Positions 9,676 to 18,278 of a DNA stretch of 64,000 nucleotides are shown piece by piece. The position numbers and the translations under genes are program-made. Below the pieces are notes generated by a model, which worked only from the letters and a program-made list of their open reading frames with translations, was not told the origin of the DNA and searched no databases. Location: assembly GCA_934486785.1 (NCBI GenBank), contig CAKSQK010000010.1:6219-70218 (forward strand), read 5' to 3'. Numbering within the stretch: position 1 is the first letter of the stretch; each line of letters starts with the position of its first letter. This DNA comes from an uncultured Niabella sp. (GTDB lineage Bacteria > Bacteroidota > Bacteroidia > Chitinophagales > Chitinophagaceae).

Positions 9676-10275
9676 TTAAAACATAAAACCCAGGCTGAGC
9701 ACCGCGCCTACCACGGTATTTTCGCCATAACGCTGTGCCCGGCAGCTAAATGCCGGAAGAAATGAAACAGTATTGCCCAGGTGTATTTTATAACCGCCGC
9801 CTACTTTTACCAGTGCTCCACCGTTTAGATCGGTTTTTGCAGTTTGAGTGCCGTTGAGCAATGGGGCGTAACCTACATTAATGATAAACATGGGCGCATT
9901 GCGGGTATTCCTGGGGTAATACCTAAAATCAGCAAACACGGGGAGCAATAGCATGTCCGGGCCAATTTCCATTGAAGGGCCCGTGCCAAAACCAGGGTCA
10001 TAGCTTCTTTCAACTTTAGCGATTTGTATGCCTGCGCCCAGGCCTACTGACATGTTGGGATTAACAAAATAACCATTGATGGTATGCGCTTCAAAGCCGC
10101 CTTTCACCACGGCCAGGCCGTTTTCAACAATTGATGAGTCAATGGAACGCAAATACTGGATCTCTGCCGGGTTGGTGATATTAAAAAAACCACGTTCCTG
10201 CTTTGTTTTTACCTGCGCCTGCAAAACCTGCGAAGCCGCCACAGCCAAAACCAATAACAAACAAAATCTTGTCAT
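9676..10275 (-). CDS. Outer-membrane beta-barrel-like secreted protein
   Basis: Starting at ATG 10275 gives 199 aa with a signal peptide (FCLLLVLAVAASQVLQA). An ATG at 10299 would add eight residues in front. The mature part consists of alternating short strands, for example NMSVGLGAGIQIAKVERSY and MLLLPVFADFRYYP, and ends in a hydrophobic strand with terminal Phe (VVGAVLSLGFMF), as barrel proteins recognised by BamA do. It is probably a small outer-membrane barrel; no ligand can be proposed. It converges with the caspase gene, 3 bp apart. Confidence 0.7.
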   Translation of the reverse strand: MTRFCLLLVLAVAASQVLQAQVKTKQERGFFNITNPAEIQYLRSIDSSIVENGLAVVKGGFEAHTINGYFVNPNMSVGLGAGIQIAKVERSYDPGFGTGPSMEIGPDMLLLPVFADFRYYPRNTRNAPMFIINVGYAPLLNGTQTAKTDLNGGALVKVGGGYKIHLGNTVSFLPAFSCRAQRYGENTVVGAVLSLGFMF

Positions 10276-10345
10276 GCTGATGGGTTTGAAGAGTGACATA
10301 AATTTAGCGATTTAGCTGCGATTAAAAAATATAAACTGCTTTTTC

Positions 10346-10353
10346 TACATTTG
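10346..10353 (+). promoter_or_regulatory. -7 promoter element of pcm
   Basis: TACATTTG matches TAnnTTTG and ends only 7 nt before the pcm ATG, so the transcript may be leaderless. No clear -33 element is visible. Confidence 0.5.
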
Positions 10354-10360
10354 TGGCCTT

Positions 10361-11017
10361 ATGAGGAGAAGTTTACAGGAAACATATAAGCACAAAGGTT
10401 TACGAAAAAAGCTGACGGAAACGGTTAAACGAAAAGGAATTGCTGATGAAAGCGTTTTAAACGCCATCAATACGGTTCCCAGGCATTTTTTTTTAGACTC
10501 TGCTTTTGACGATGTGGCATACGAAGACAGGGCATTCCCTATTGGCGAGGGGCAAACCATTTCGCAGCCGTATACCGTGGCATACCAGTCAGAACTGCTG
10601 GACGTGGCGCCGGGCCACAAAGTGCTTGAAATAGGCACCGGAAGCGCTTACCAGGCTGTAATACTGGCCACGATGGGAGCAACTGTGTACACGATTGAAA
10701 GGCAGAAAAAACTGTATGATGAAAATAAAAAATTTGCTTATCTGCAACAATTTCCACTGATCAAATTTTTTTATGGAGATGGTTATAACGGCCTCCCCAC
10801 TTATGCACCCTTCGACAGGGTGATCATTACCGCGGCTGCGCCGGAAATTCCGCAAAAACTTATTGAACAGCTAAAAACAGGCGGTAAAATGGTAATACCG
10901 GTGGATATTGGCGATGTGCAGCAAATGCGCCGCATTACCAAATTGGCCGATGGTATTGATGTGGAATATTTTGATAACTTTTCATTTGTGCCCATGCTGC
11001 AGGGCAAAAATTCATAG
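10361..11017 (+). CDS. pcm: Protein-L-isoaspartate O-methyltransferase
   Basis: The 218-aa class-I methyltransferase has the PCMT signatures: FPIGEGQTISQPYTVAYQSE (residues 62-81), SAM motif I VLEIGTGSAYQAVIL, and the post-motif FDRVIITAAAPEIP. It methylates isoaspartyl residues that arise in ageing proteins and so starts their repair, using S-adenosylmethionine in the cytosol. The LysE-type gene begins 6 bp after the stop and is probably co-transcribed. Confidence 0.95.
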   Translation: MRRSLQETYKHKGLRKKLTETVKRKGIADESVLNAINTVPRHFFLDSAFDDVAYEDRAFPIGEGQTISQPYTVAYQSELLDVAPGHKVLEIGTGSAYQAVILATMGATVYTIERQKKLYDENKKFAYLQQFPLIKFFYGDGYNGLPTYAPFDRVIITAAAPEIPQKLIEQLKTGGKMVIPVDIGDVQQMRRITKLADGIDVEYFDNFSFVPMLQGKNS

Positions 11018-11023
11018 CGTTCA

Positions 11024-11710
11024 ATGAAACAATTGTTAAGAGTATTTGGGGCAGGCATGGTAGTGAGTTTTTTAGGTTCTCTGCCGCTGGGTACGCTTAA
11101 TATTGCTGCCATGCAAATAGCAATTACCGAAGGCATTATGAGTGCCGTAATGTTTTCATTAGGCTCGCTTACTGCAGAAATGGTATACGTGCGGCTGTCT
11201 TTATTTGCCATGGACTGGGTGCGCAGGCAGGAAAAAATCTTTAAACTGCTTGAATGGATCACGCTTTTGGTGGTACTGGCATTGGCCATTGCCAGTTTTT
11301 ATGCAGCGCTACACCCCAGTGTTGAAGACAATGTAATTTTAAACAACCGTAGCTCCTACTACCTGCTTGGCCTTATTATGAGCGCTGTCAATCCTGTTCA
11401 GATACCGTTTTGGTTTGGATGGAGTACGGTGCTGTTTACCAGGGGCGTTTTGCATTCAAAAACTTCTCACTATAATATTTACATTTTTGGGATTGGCCTG
11501 GGAACCCTGCTGGGTAATTGTGTGTTCATCTTTGGCGGGCGGCTTGCGGCAAAAAGCGTGCAGGATAACCAGCCTCTTTTAAACTACATCATTGGCAGTG
11601 TGTTTGCTATTACGGCGCTGATACAGGCCTGGCGCATGTTTGTAAGAAAAAAGAATTTTAATGCTAAAGTGCAGGATGCCGAAGAAACTACTTTAGAAAA
11701 CCATAATTAA
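11024..11710 (+). CDS. LysE/RhtB-family amino-acid exporter
   Basis: The 228-aa membrane protein has about six hydrophobic segments. It carries the LysE signature region near the N-terminus (FLGSLPLGTLNIAAMQIAI) and the internal NPVQIPFW turn. LysE proteins export basic or other amino acids and small metabolites. The usual GPxP in the first signature reads SLPLGTLN, as in many Bacteroidota members. The last 25 residues are polar and cytosolic. Substrate unknown. It lies directly downstream of pcm. Confidence 0.82.
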   Translation: MKQLLRVFGAGMVVSFLGSLPLGTLNIAAMQIAITEGIMSAVMFSLGSLTAEMVYVRLSLFAMDWVRRQEKIFKLLEWITLLVVLALAIASFYAALHPSVEDNVILNNRSSYYLLGLIMSAVNPVQIPFWFGWSTVLFTRGVLHSKTSHYNIYIFGIGLGTLLGNCVFIFGGRLAAKSVQDNQPLLNYIIGSVFAITALIQAWRMFVRKKNFNAKVQDAEETTLENHN

Positions 11711-11716
11711 ACCTGG

Positions 11717-12676
11717 TTAATTTCTCTTAAAAAAATCGGTTGTGTATTTTATGGCCTTTTCCCAGTCGCCCGGCGCGTTACCAAAACCATGATCGGTTTC
11801 CATTAGTATATATTCACTTTTTACGCCTCTTGCCTTCAGCTCCCGGTCGTATTTACGGGCATCCGCCACTGTACTGTAATAGGGTTCAAATCTCAGGTCG
11901 CGGTCATTACTTACGGGCATCACTGTAATATTGGGCATACCCGGGCTGTTTAATGACGATACCCAATTTGGTGAAATGGCCATAAGCGACAGCGCGTTTT
12001 CTTTTACAACTTCAGCGCCGGATAAGCGATAGATGAGCTCTTTGAGAGCCGGCCAGTATTCGTGCTGCGGTGGATTGTTATAAATTTCATCAGTTAGCGT
12101 AAGGTTGGTTAGGCCTGCCAGGTTGCCTGAAGCCCTTACCTGCTTATTCAAATTCTTACTGCCCTGTACGTACAGCATAGCCAGCGTGCCGCCGGCGCTG
12201 TGGCCTGCCATATACATCCTTCCTGTGCCGGAACCAAAAGCTATCGCCAGGGATTTGTACTTTTCAACGGCTGCTGCCACATCATCTACTTCATCACTTA
12301 CTTTTATTGCTGATGCAAGGTGCAGCGGTGGCTGATTTGTTAACCCCGTGGCATCTACCAGCCGGTGGCTGATGTTTACCGTTACAAAACCTTTTGACAT
12401 GAATAATTTTGCCTGGGCAGTAAAGTTTTCCTTTGTGCCTGCAATAAAACCGCCGCCATGAATTACGAACACTACCGGTGTATTGGTATTGTATCCTTCA
12501 GGAAAATAAATATCTACTTTTTGTAAAGGGTGGTTGCCGTAGGATATATTCAGCTCTTCTTTTTGCAGCGCAAACACTTTATTGTCGTCTGCATCAGGCT
12601 GTTCAGATTTTTTGCAACCTGTTAATAGTAGCATCATTAGTGGCAATGCCATTGGGCTTATTATTTTTAATTGCAT
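11717..12676 (-). CDS. Alpha/beta-hydrolase (esterase-type) lipoprotein
   Basis: The 319-aa product starts with a lipoprotein signal (LPLMMLLLTGC, cysteine near residue 21). The hydrolase domain shows the oxyanion loop VIHGGGFIAGT, the nucleophile elbow MAGHSAGGTLA and the C-terminal catalytic His in METDHGFGNAPG. This matches BD-FAE or hormone-sensitive-lipase-like carboxylesterases. It probably hydrolyses ester bonds at the cell envelope; its substrate is not predictable. It converges with the LysE gene. Confidence 0.85.
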   Translation of the reverse strand: MQLKIISPMALPLMMLLLTGCKKSEQPDADDNKVFALQKEELNISYGNHPLQKVDIYFPEGYNTNTPVVFVIHGGGFIAGTKENFTAQAKLFMSKGFVTVNISHRLVDATGLTNQPPLHLASAIKVSDEVDDVAAAVEKYKSLAIAFGSGTGRMYMAGHSAGGTLAMLYVQGSKNLNKQVRASGNLAGLTNLTLTDEIYNNPPQHEYWPALKELIYRLSGAEVVKENALSLMAISPNWVSSLNSPGMPNITVMPVSNDRDLRFEPYYSTVADARKYDRELKARGVKSEYILMETDHGFGNAPGDWEKAIKYTTDFFKRN

Positions 12677-12752
12677 CAGTTACTGTTTGCAAGAAATTAT
12701 TACAATAAACATTCCATAAGATGTAGCGCATTCAATTACCTGATATTATAAA

Positions 12753-12785
12753 CAAAAATCCCCGCTTCTTTCGAAACAGGGACGT
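12753..12785 (-). terminator. Rho-independent terminator of rpsL-rpsG
   Basis: Minus-strand 9-bp stem CCCTGTTTC / GAAGCGGGG closed by a GAAA tetraloop (12760-12781), followed by ATTTTTGTTT. It ends the operon right after rpsG. Confidence 0.9.
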
Positions 12786-12807
12786 TATTTTAAAGCCAGA
12801 TATTTAG

Positions 12808-13275
12808 TTATACTCTGAAGTGAGCAAATGCTTTGTTAGCTTCGGCCATGCGGTGGGTATCTTCTTTCTTTTTAAAAGCAGAACCTTCTCCTTTGCTTGC
12901 TGCTACAATTTCGTTAGCCAGTTTGTCTGACATGCTGCGCCCGTTACGGTCGCGGCTGTAGCGTATCAGCCATTTAATGCTTAAAGATATCTTCCTGTCA
13001 GGACGCACTTCAGAAGGAATTTGGAAGGTAGCGCCACCAATACGACGGCTTCTAACCTCAACAGCGGGAGTAACATTTGCCAATGCTTTTTTCCATACCT
13101 CGTATCCGTCTTCGCCGGTTTGCTTGGCAACCTTATCTAACGCGTCGTAAAAAATTGTGAACGCTCCGCTTTTTTTACCCTCCCACATCAGGTTGTTTAC
13201 AAAACGGGTAACCAGCTTATCATTAAACTTTGGGTCCGGAGCTAAAGGGAGTTTCTTGGCTTGTGCTTTACGCAT
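12808..13275 (-). CDS. rpsG: 30S ribosomal protein S7
   Basis: The 155-aa product is typical S7 ([22 protein letters not shown] near the start, [15 protein letters not shown] in the middle). It organises the 3' major domain of 16S rRNA in the small-subunit head. It follows rpsL by 38 bp and shares its promoter. A strong terminator follows at once, so the elongation-factor genes that often come next in the str operon are not linked here. Confidence 0.98.
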   Translation of the reverse strand: MRKAQAKKLPLAPDPKFNDKLVTRFVNNLMWEGKKSGAFTIFYDALDKVAKQTGEDGYEVWKKALANVTPAVEVRSRRIGGATFQIPSEVRPDRKISLSIKWLIRYSRDRNGRSMSDKLANEIVAASKGEGSAFKKKEDTHRMAEANKAFAHFRV

Positions 13276-13313
13276 TGTTTAAATTATTTTATTTCTAACG
13301 TCTGAAGTCTTAA

Positions 13314-13685
13314 TTATTTGGCTTTTTTAGTTCCGTATTTAGAACGGCTTTGTTTGCGGTCTTTTACACCTGCAGTATCGAGGCTGCCACGAACAATGTG
13401 ATAACGTACACCTGGCAGATCTTTTACCCTTCCGCCACGGATCAATACGATGGAGTGCTCCTGCAGATTATGGCCTTCACCCGGAATGTAAGCGATTACC
13501 TCAATTTTATTGGTTAAACGAACTTTGGCTACTTTACGAAGCGCAGAGTTGGGTTTTTTGGGTGTGGTTGTATACACACGTGTACAAACGCCACGGCGCT
13601 GGGGACACTGATCCAAAGCCCTTGATTTGCTCTTTGCTTTAATAATTTGTCTTCCTTTTCTAACTAACTGATTAATAGTTGGCAT
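13314..13685 (-). CDS. rpsL: 30S ribosomal protein S12
   Basis: The 123-aa product contains the conserved decoding-centre loops [16 protein letters not shown] and [20 protein letters not shown]. It is part of the decoding site on the 30S subunit, and substitutions in these loops give streptomycin resistance in other bacteria. The lysine of KKPNSALRK is the wild-type residue. First gene of the rpsL-rpsG operon. Confidence 0.98.
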   Translation of the reverse strand: MPTINQLVRKGRQIIKAKSKSRALDQCPQRRGVCTRVYTTTPKKPNSALRKVAKVRLTNKIEVIAYIPGEGHNLQEHSIVLIRGGRVKDLPGVRYHIVRGSLDTAGVKDRKQSRSKYGTKKAK

Positions 13686-13710
13686 TCTTAATGCTTTAAT
13701 TTTTGGACGG

Positions 13711-13741
13711 CAAAGGTAGGATTTACATATGAATTGACAAA
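13711..13741 (-). promoter_or_regulatory. Promoter of rpsL-rpsG
   Basis: Minus strand: TTTG (13738-13741), 19-nt spacer, TACCTTTG (13711-13718). This is a near-perfect Bacteroidota housekeeping promoter, with the -7 element ending 25 nt before the rpsL ATG. Confidence 0.85.
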
Positions 13742-13820
13742 ATTATTAGAAAGTTTTCTATATAGTAGCTGTACAGATCATGTACTTACTTTCCGTTGGA
13801 TGTTTTAATTATCCCAACTA

Positions 13821-13856
13821 AAAAAGGCCGACCAATAATGTTGATACGGCCCTTTT
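13821..13856 (-). terminator. Terminator after the DUF3052-like gene
   Basis: On the minus strand GGGCCG and CGGCC arms around an AT-rich loop are followed by TTTTTTAG. Confidence 0.65.
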
Positions 13857-13871
13857 ATCACATTTGTAAAT

Positions 13872-14309
13872 TTAGGCTACCTGAGCCTGGCGTTTTCTTT
13901 CTTTTACCGAAGATCCTTTTACGTCTACTGCTTTTTCAAACCTGGTTGCTGTCCACACATGATCCAATTCTACTTTGTCACTACTCGCATACCCTTCTTC
14001 GGTCAACCTGCTCCAACTACGCTCACGGTTCAGGTCAGTAACAATTTTAGACGTAGTTTTAGGATGTGCCACCCAAAACTTGGTATCTTCTTTTAAAGAA
14101 GGCATTACATCGCTCAATATGCCATTTAACTGGCTTTCGTTCACGGCAAATACCAATGCAAAATCCAGTTTTCTCGACTTTAACAGTGGAGTCATGTTTT
14201 TTGCAAATGAAATTTTGCTGAACTGCTTTTCGATAGATGAGGGAAGGCCTTGAATTAAAAGATTTTTTTCGTCTGAATACTGTAACTTTTCAAAAACTGT
14301 CTGAATCAT
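13872..14309 (-). CDS. DUF3052-like protein
   Basis: The 145-aa soluble product resembles DUF3052: a central strand LDFALVFAVNESQLNG, then FWVAHPKTTSKIVTDLNRE and a late DHVWTATRFEKA. The order of a hydrophobic strand, a W-AxPK-S loop and a terminal W-x-x-x-RF is characteristic. Function is unknown; there are no catalytic motifs. It ends in a Lys/Arg-rich tail (KERKRQAQVA). Single gene with its own terminator. Confidence 0.65.
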   Translation of the reverse strand: MIQTVFEKLQYSDEKNLLIQGLPSSIEKQFSKISFAKNMTPLLKSRKLDFALVFAVNESQLNGILSDVMPSLKEDTKFWVAHPKTTSKIVTDLNRERSWSRLTEEGYASSDKVELDHVWTATRFEKAVDVKGSSVKERKRQAQVA

Positions 14310-14427
14310 AGAACTAATGTGGGATTTATTAAAAAAACAAACTTTTAAAAAACCTTAGCCAATAAATAGCCGAAAATGATTGGCGAAGTTACAAAATTTT
14401 TTCCCGAAAACAGATTTAAATAAAAAA

Positions 14428-14456
14428 AGCCGTTAGTGAATTGATTACTAACGACT
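14428..14456 (-). terminator. Terminator after the M48 protease gene
   Basis: Minus-strand stem AGTCGTTAGT / ACTAACGGCT (one mismatch) with a 9-nt loop, followed by TTTTTTTATTT. Confidence 0.8.
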
Positions 14457-14479
14457 TTAATATTAAGTTGAATAACGTT

Positions 14480-15295
14480 TTATTTATTACCCATCGGCTT
14501 GTAATATTTCATGGCTTCGGGTAAATACTTTTTCAACTGCTCAATCCTTCTTTCAGGGCCAGGGTGTGTGCTTAAAAACTCAGGCGGATTGTTTCCCTGC
14601 GCCTGGGCGTTCATCCTGTTCCATAAATTAATGGCTTCCTGTGGATTATAACCTGCCATAGCTGCCCAGATCATACCATAACGATCGGCTTCCAGCTCCT
14701 GGTTTCTGCCAAAAGCCATAATTCCCAACTGAGAGCCTACTCCCACTGCTGCGCCAAATATCTGCCGCATACCGCTGGAAGTTCTGTTAGCCATAAACGC
14801 ATCTAAAATACTGCCGCCATATTGTGCTGCAATGGCCTGACTCATCCTTTCGTTGGTATGGCCAAACAATGCGTGAGAAACTTCATGCCCCATCACATTA
14901 GCCAACCCGGCTTCATTTTGAGCAATAGGGAGCAGCCCTGTATAAACCACGATCTTACCCCCCGGCATACACCAGGCGTTAGCCTGATCGCTTTGAACGA
15001 GCCTGGTTTCCCACTGATATCCTTCCAGCTCGTTGGCAATATTATTCTGGCGGTAATAATTATAAACCGCGTTCACAATTCTTTGCCCCACACGGTTTAC
15101 CATTTCTGCGTCTCTGTTATTTGATGCTGATACAACCTTGTTGGAAGTTAAAAAAGACTGATATTCAGCCACGGCCATTTGCTGTAATTCAGCTTCTGGG
15201 AGCAGCTTAAACTGGCTACGGCCGGTAATTGCATTGGTTGAACAGGCGATCGCTATTGCAGCAATAACGAATACAAAAAGCAATTTTCTTATCAT
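14480..15295 (-). CDS. M48-family metallopeptidase lipoprotein
   Basis: The 271-aa product has a lipoprotein signal (FVIAAIAIAC, Cys18), the zinc motif VMGHEVSHALFGH (His137, Glu138, His141) and the third-ligand helix ELEADRYGM. This matches periplasmic M48 proteases of the BepA/LoiP type, which remove misfolded outer-membrane proteins or help assemble them. The lipid anchor and the lack of transmembrane helices separate it from HtpX. The C-terminal STHPGPERRIEQLKKYLPEA is also typical. Confidence 0.9.
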   Translation of the reverse strand: MIRKLLFVFVIAAIAIACSTNAITGRSQFKLLPEAELQQMAVAEYQSFLTSNKVVSASNNRDAEMVNRVGQRIVNAVYNYYRQNNIANELEGYQWETRLVQSDQANAWCMPGGKIVVYTGLLPIAQNEAGLANVMGHEVSHALFGHTNERMSQAIAAQYGGSILDAFMANRTSSGMRQIFGAAVGVGSQLGIMAFGRNQELEADRYGMIWAAMAGYNPQEAINLWNRMNAQAQGNNPPEFLSTHPGPERRIEQLKKYLPEAMKYYKPMGNK

Positions 15296-15409
15296 ATTTA
15301 AGTGATTTTAAATTTAATAATCAAGCATTGTACCAAAATCAACCATAAAGATATACGCCTGAAATTAAATTAAGCTAAAGAAATATATGCTACTAAAAAA
15401 TAGATCAAA

Positions 15410-16063
15410 TTAATTGTTATTACGTTGCCTGCGGCGATCCCTGTTTTTAAAAATGGGAACTTTGTTCTCATTACCGCGTAAAATGCGGCCAATGTTCTTT
15501 TGGTGTGTTAAAATGATCAATAGAGCAACTGCTATGGCAAACACCCTGTAAAAGTAATTATCCACGTTAAAAATAACGAGTATAAATACCGGGAAAGCAA
15601 GCCCCGCAAGAATGGAGCTAAGTGAAACAAACCTGGTTAAATATAATACAAACAAAAAAATGCCTGAACATGCCAGGGCTGTCCATGGAGAAATACCGAT
15701 CACAATTCCTAATAAAGTAGCCACTCCTTTGCCTCCCCTGAAGTTGGCCCAAACAGGAAAAATATGGCCCAATACGGCAGAGATGCCAAAAATTAATTGA
15801 AGGTTAAGAAAATGAATATCATTTTCAACAAAATTTCCGGGTAATAAAAATGCAAGCTTTACAGCAGCAAAGCCTTTTAAAGCATCGCATACCATTACAA
15901 AAGCGCCCCAGCGTGGCCCCAGCACCCTAAAGGTATTGGTAGCGCCTGCATTACCACTGCCGTAATCGCGGATGTCGATATTAAAAAAGCCACGGCTTAC
16001 CCAAACCGAAGTGGGTATACTGCCTATGCAATAGGCTAATATTGCTAAAAAAACTTCCTGCAT
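15410..16063 (-). CDS. plsY: Acyl-phosphate:glycerol-3-phosphate acyltransferase
   Basis: The 217-aa integral membrane protein has the PlsY signatures: GSIPTSVWVSR, DYGSGNAGATNTFRVLG and RGGKGVATLLG. PlsY transfers the acyl group from acyl phosphate to glycerol-3-phosphate, the first step of phospholipid synthesis in many bacteria. The C-terminus is strongly basic (RDRRRQRNNN). No plsX is adjacent. Confidence 0.95.
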   Translation of the reverse strand: MQEVFLAILAYCIGSIPTSVWVSRGFFNIDIRDYGSGNAGATNTFRVLGPRWGAFVMVCDALKGFAAVKLAFLLPGNFVENDIHFLNLQLIFGISAVLGHIFPVWANFRGGKGVATLLGIVIGISPWTALACSGIFLFVLYLTRFVSLSSILAGLAFPVFILVIFNVDNYFYRVFAIAVALLIILTHQKNIGRILRGNENKVPIFKNRDRRRQRNNN

Positions 16064-16167
16064 GCAATAAAGAGATAAATGATAATCAGAGATTATAACA
16101 CGAAAATAGGGAAATAATCAAAAACAAAATTTACTGCTATTGTTAAAAAAATAAAGCTTATCTAACT

Positions 16168-17004
16168 TCAAAATTTTTTGCTTTGTGCATTTACCGGCAG
16201 GCGTTCCCACTTCATACATACCCAATTCTTCTTTTCAGACTGTTCCGAAAGGATTAATCCGTTTTCAGAACATTTTTTTGAGATAACGTCCACATCATCT
16301 GTTAAAATACCGCTTAAAACAAGGCAGCCATTTTGTTTAAGCTGTTGCGAAAGATAAGGAATGTTTTCCAGCAGCACATTGCGATTGATGTTGGCCAGGA
16401 TCACATCAAACAGATCGTCCTGCCGACCGGTATCAGACTGTTGAAGAATGATCTCAGTGGTTCCGTTTCGTTCAAAATTCTCACGGGCATTCTCAATACT
16501 CCATGCATCAATATCATTGGCTACAACCCTTGTGGCGCCTGACTTTGCAGCTAAGATGGCCAGTACACCGGTACCTGTGCCAAAATCAAAAACCGTTTTA
16601 CCCGTAAATGCAATATGGCGCATCATCCGCATCATTAAAAAGGTGGTGGCATGGTGGCCGGTGCCAAAGCTCATTTTGGGTGTGATCACAATTTCGTGCT
16701 GCACGTTTTGTATGGATGTATGAAAGGATGCGCGTATGGCCACAAAGTCATCCACCACCACCAGGCTGAAATTGGATTCCCACAGGGTGTTCCAGTTTTG
16801 CTGCCCGATTTCTGCTTTTTCAAAAACCACTTTTAGCTTGTCAGCCATGGTGCAAACTTCTGTTTCGCTATACGTTTCTTTTAAAAAGATGGCCTTTAGA
16901 TCGCCATGATCCATTTCTTCAAAGCCTTCTGCCGAGGGCAAGCTGGCGATCAGCAGGTCTTTTGTATCTGCAGTTAATTCTTTAAAAGTAATTTCTATAT
17001 ACAT
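16168..17004 (-). CDS. prmA: Ribosomal protein L11 methyltransferase
   Basis: From the ATG at 17004 the product is 278 aa. It has an N-terminal substrate-recognition domain and a C-terminal class-I methyltransferase domain: MSFGTGHHATTFLMMRMM, motif I VFDFGTGTGVLAILAAKSGA and ILANINRNVLLENIP. PrmA trimethylates L11 with SAM. A TTG at 17016 would add four residues and overlap the upstream gene; ATG 17004 lies 8 bp after that stop. It is co-directional with the DUF445 and ypdA genes, probably one operon. Confidence 0.93.
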   Translation of the reverse strand: MYIEITFKELTADTKDLLIASLPSAEGFEEMDHGDLKAIFLKETYSETEVCTMADKLKVVFEKAEIGQQNWNTLWESNFSLVVVDDFVAIRASFHTSIQNVQHEIVITPKMSFGTGHHATTFLMMRMMRHIAFTGKTVFDFGTGTGVLAILAAKSGATRVVANDIDAWSIENARENFERNGTTEIILQQSDTGRQDDLFDVILANINRNVLLENIPYLSQQLKQNGCLVLSGILTDDVDVISKKCSENGLILSEQSEKKNWVCMKWERLPVNAQSKKF

Positions 17005-17012
17005 GATATTGT

Positions 17013-18278
17013 TCAACTGTTTTCTATAAAGCGCGTAATGGTGTAAATCAGCAGCCCTACCAGCCCGCCAACAAGCGTTCCGTTAATGCGAATGAACTGC
17101 AGGTCTTTTCCCACTTCAAGTTCCAGCTTATTGCTCAGCTCTTTTCCTTTCCAGTTGCCTACCGTATTGCTGATAAGCTCGCCGGCTTTATCCGTGTTTC
17201 TTAAAATATATTTATAAGCGTTAAACCTGATCCAGCCGTCAATTTTTTGACGAAGCGCTTCATCGTTTTCCAGGTTCTGCACCATTTCCTTCAGCGATTT
17301 TCTGAGGTAGTTTTTTATTGCTGATCTTTCTGCTGACAAATCGTTTGAAATGCCCGACTGGAAAGACTTCCACGCGGCTGAAGCATATTCGCTGATCTTG
17401 TCGCCGGCAAGCAGGCTGTCTTTAATCTCCTGTAATTCCTGCTGCCACCTGGCATCGGTTTTAATGCTTTCAATAAACTGCTCAAGCCGGGCCTTTATAT
17501 CGGCACGCAACTTGTGGCTGGGATCATTTTCAATCTCGCCCAGGTAACGTGCCAGGCCTTTGGTAAGCCTTGCAGCAATGATATTATCTACAAAACCGGG
17601 TATTAAAAAATAACTTTCCTGTTTTACTTTCTGGCGCACCAGCGCTTCATTGTGGATCACATACTCGCGCACATTTTTTAAAATATAGTTTACCATCTTT
17701 TCATGATCGCCACGCTGTATAACCAGGTTCAAGGCGCCTGCCAAAGCTTCATTCAGCTTCATATCATTCAGCAGGCTTTTCAGCTTATGCGTTATAAAAC
17801 GGGTCACGGCTTTATCATTGGTGTTTTGAATGATGCCCTTTAATAAGTACAGTATTTCATTCAGCAGGATGTCAATATTTTTATCGCTGTTCAGCCACTT
17901 AGCAGCGTATTTGCTTATTTCCAGCTTTTGAATATATGGCCTGATGGCGGCAGCATTCAAAAAGTTTGACACCACAAATCCACCCAGGTTATCACCAATA
18001 CTTTTTTTACGGGTTTCAATCAGGTTGGTGTGCGGTATGGGTATGCCTAGCGGGTGATGAAACAGCGCAGTCACTGCAAACCAGTCTGCCAGTGCGCCTA
18101 CCATACCGGCTTCGGCAAAAGCGCGAACGTATCCAATCCAGGCATAGCCAGTTCTGTGCAAATACCATGTGCAAAAGATATACGCGGCCATCATTAGCAA
18201 AAAAAGCCCGGTGGCCAGCGCCTTGTGCTTTCGCAATTGCCTTTGTTTAAATAAATCTGGATTGTAGTTATTGTTCAT
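17013..18278 (-). CDS. DUF445 (YjiN-like) membrane protein
   Basis: The 421-aa protein has a hydrophobic N-terminus (LATGLFLLMMAAYIFCTWY) followed by the DUF445 signature VGALADWFAVTALFHHPLGIPIPHTNLI, a long helical soluble region, and a C-terminal membrane anchor with a glycine zipper (IRINGTLVGGLVGLLIYTI). Function of the family is unknown; an envelope role is usually assumed. Its start overlaps the end of ypdA by 11 bp and its end nearly touches prmA. Confidence 0.88.
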   Translation of the reverse strand: MNNNYNPDLFKQRQLRKHKALATGLFLLMMAAYIFCTWYLHRTGYAWIGYVRAFAEAGMVGALADWFAVTALFHHPLGIPIPHTNLIETRKKSIGDNLGGFVVSNFLNAAAIRPYIQKLEISKYAAKWLNSDKNIDILLNEILYLLKGIIQNTNDKAVTRFITHKLKSLLNDMKLNEALAGALNLVIQRGDHEKMVNYILKNVREYVIHNEALVRQKVKQESYFLIPGFVDNIIAARLTKGLARYLGEIENDPSHKLRADIKARLEQFIESIKTDARWQQELQEIKDSLLAGDKISEYASAAWKSFQSGISNDLSAERSAIKNYLRKSLKEMVQNLENDEALRQKIDGWIRFNAYKYILRNTDKAGELISNTVGNWKGKELSNKLELEVGKDLQFIRINGTLVGGLVGLLIYTITRFIENS

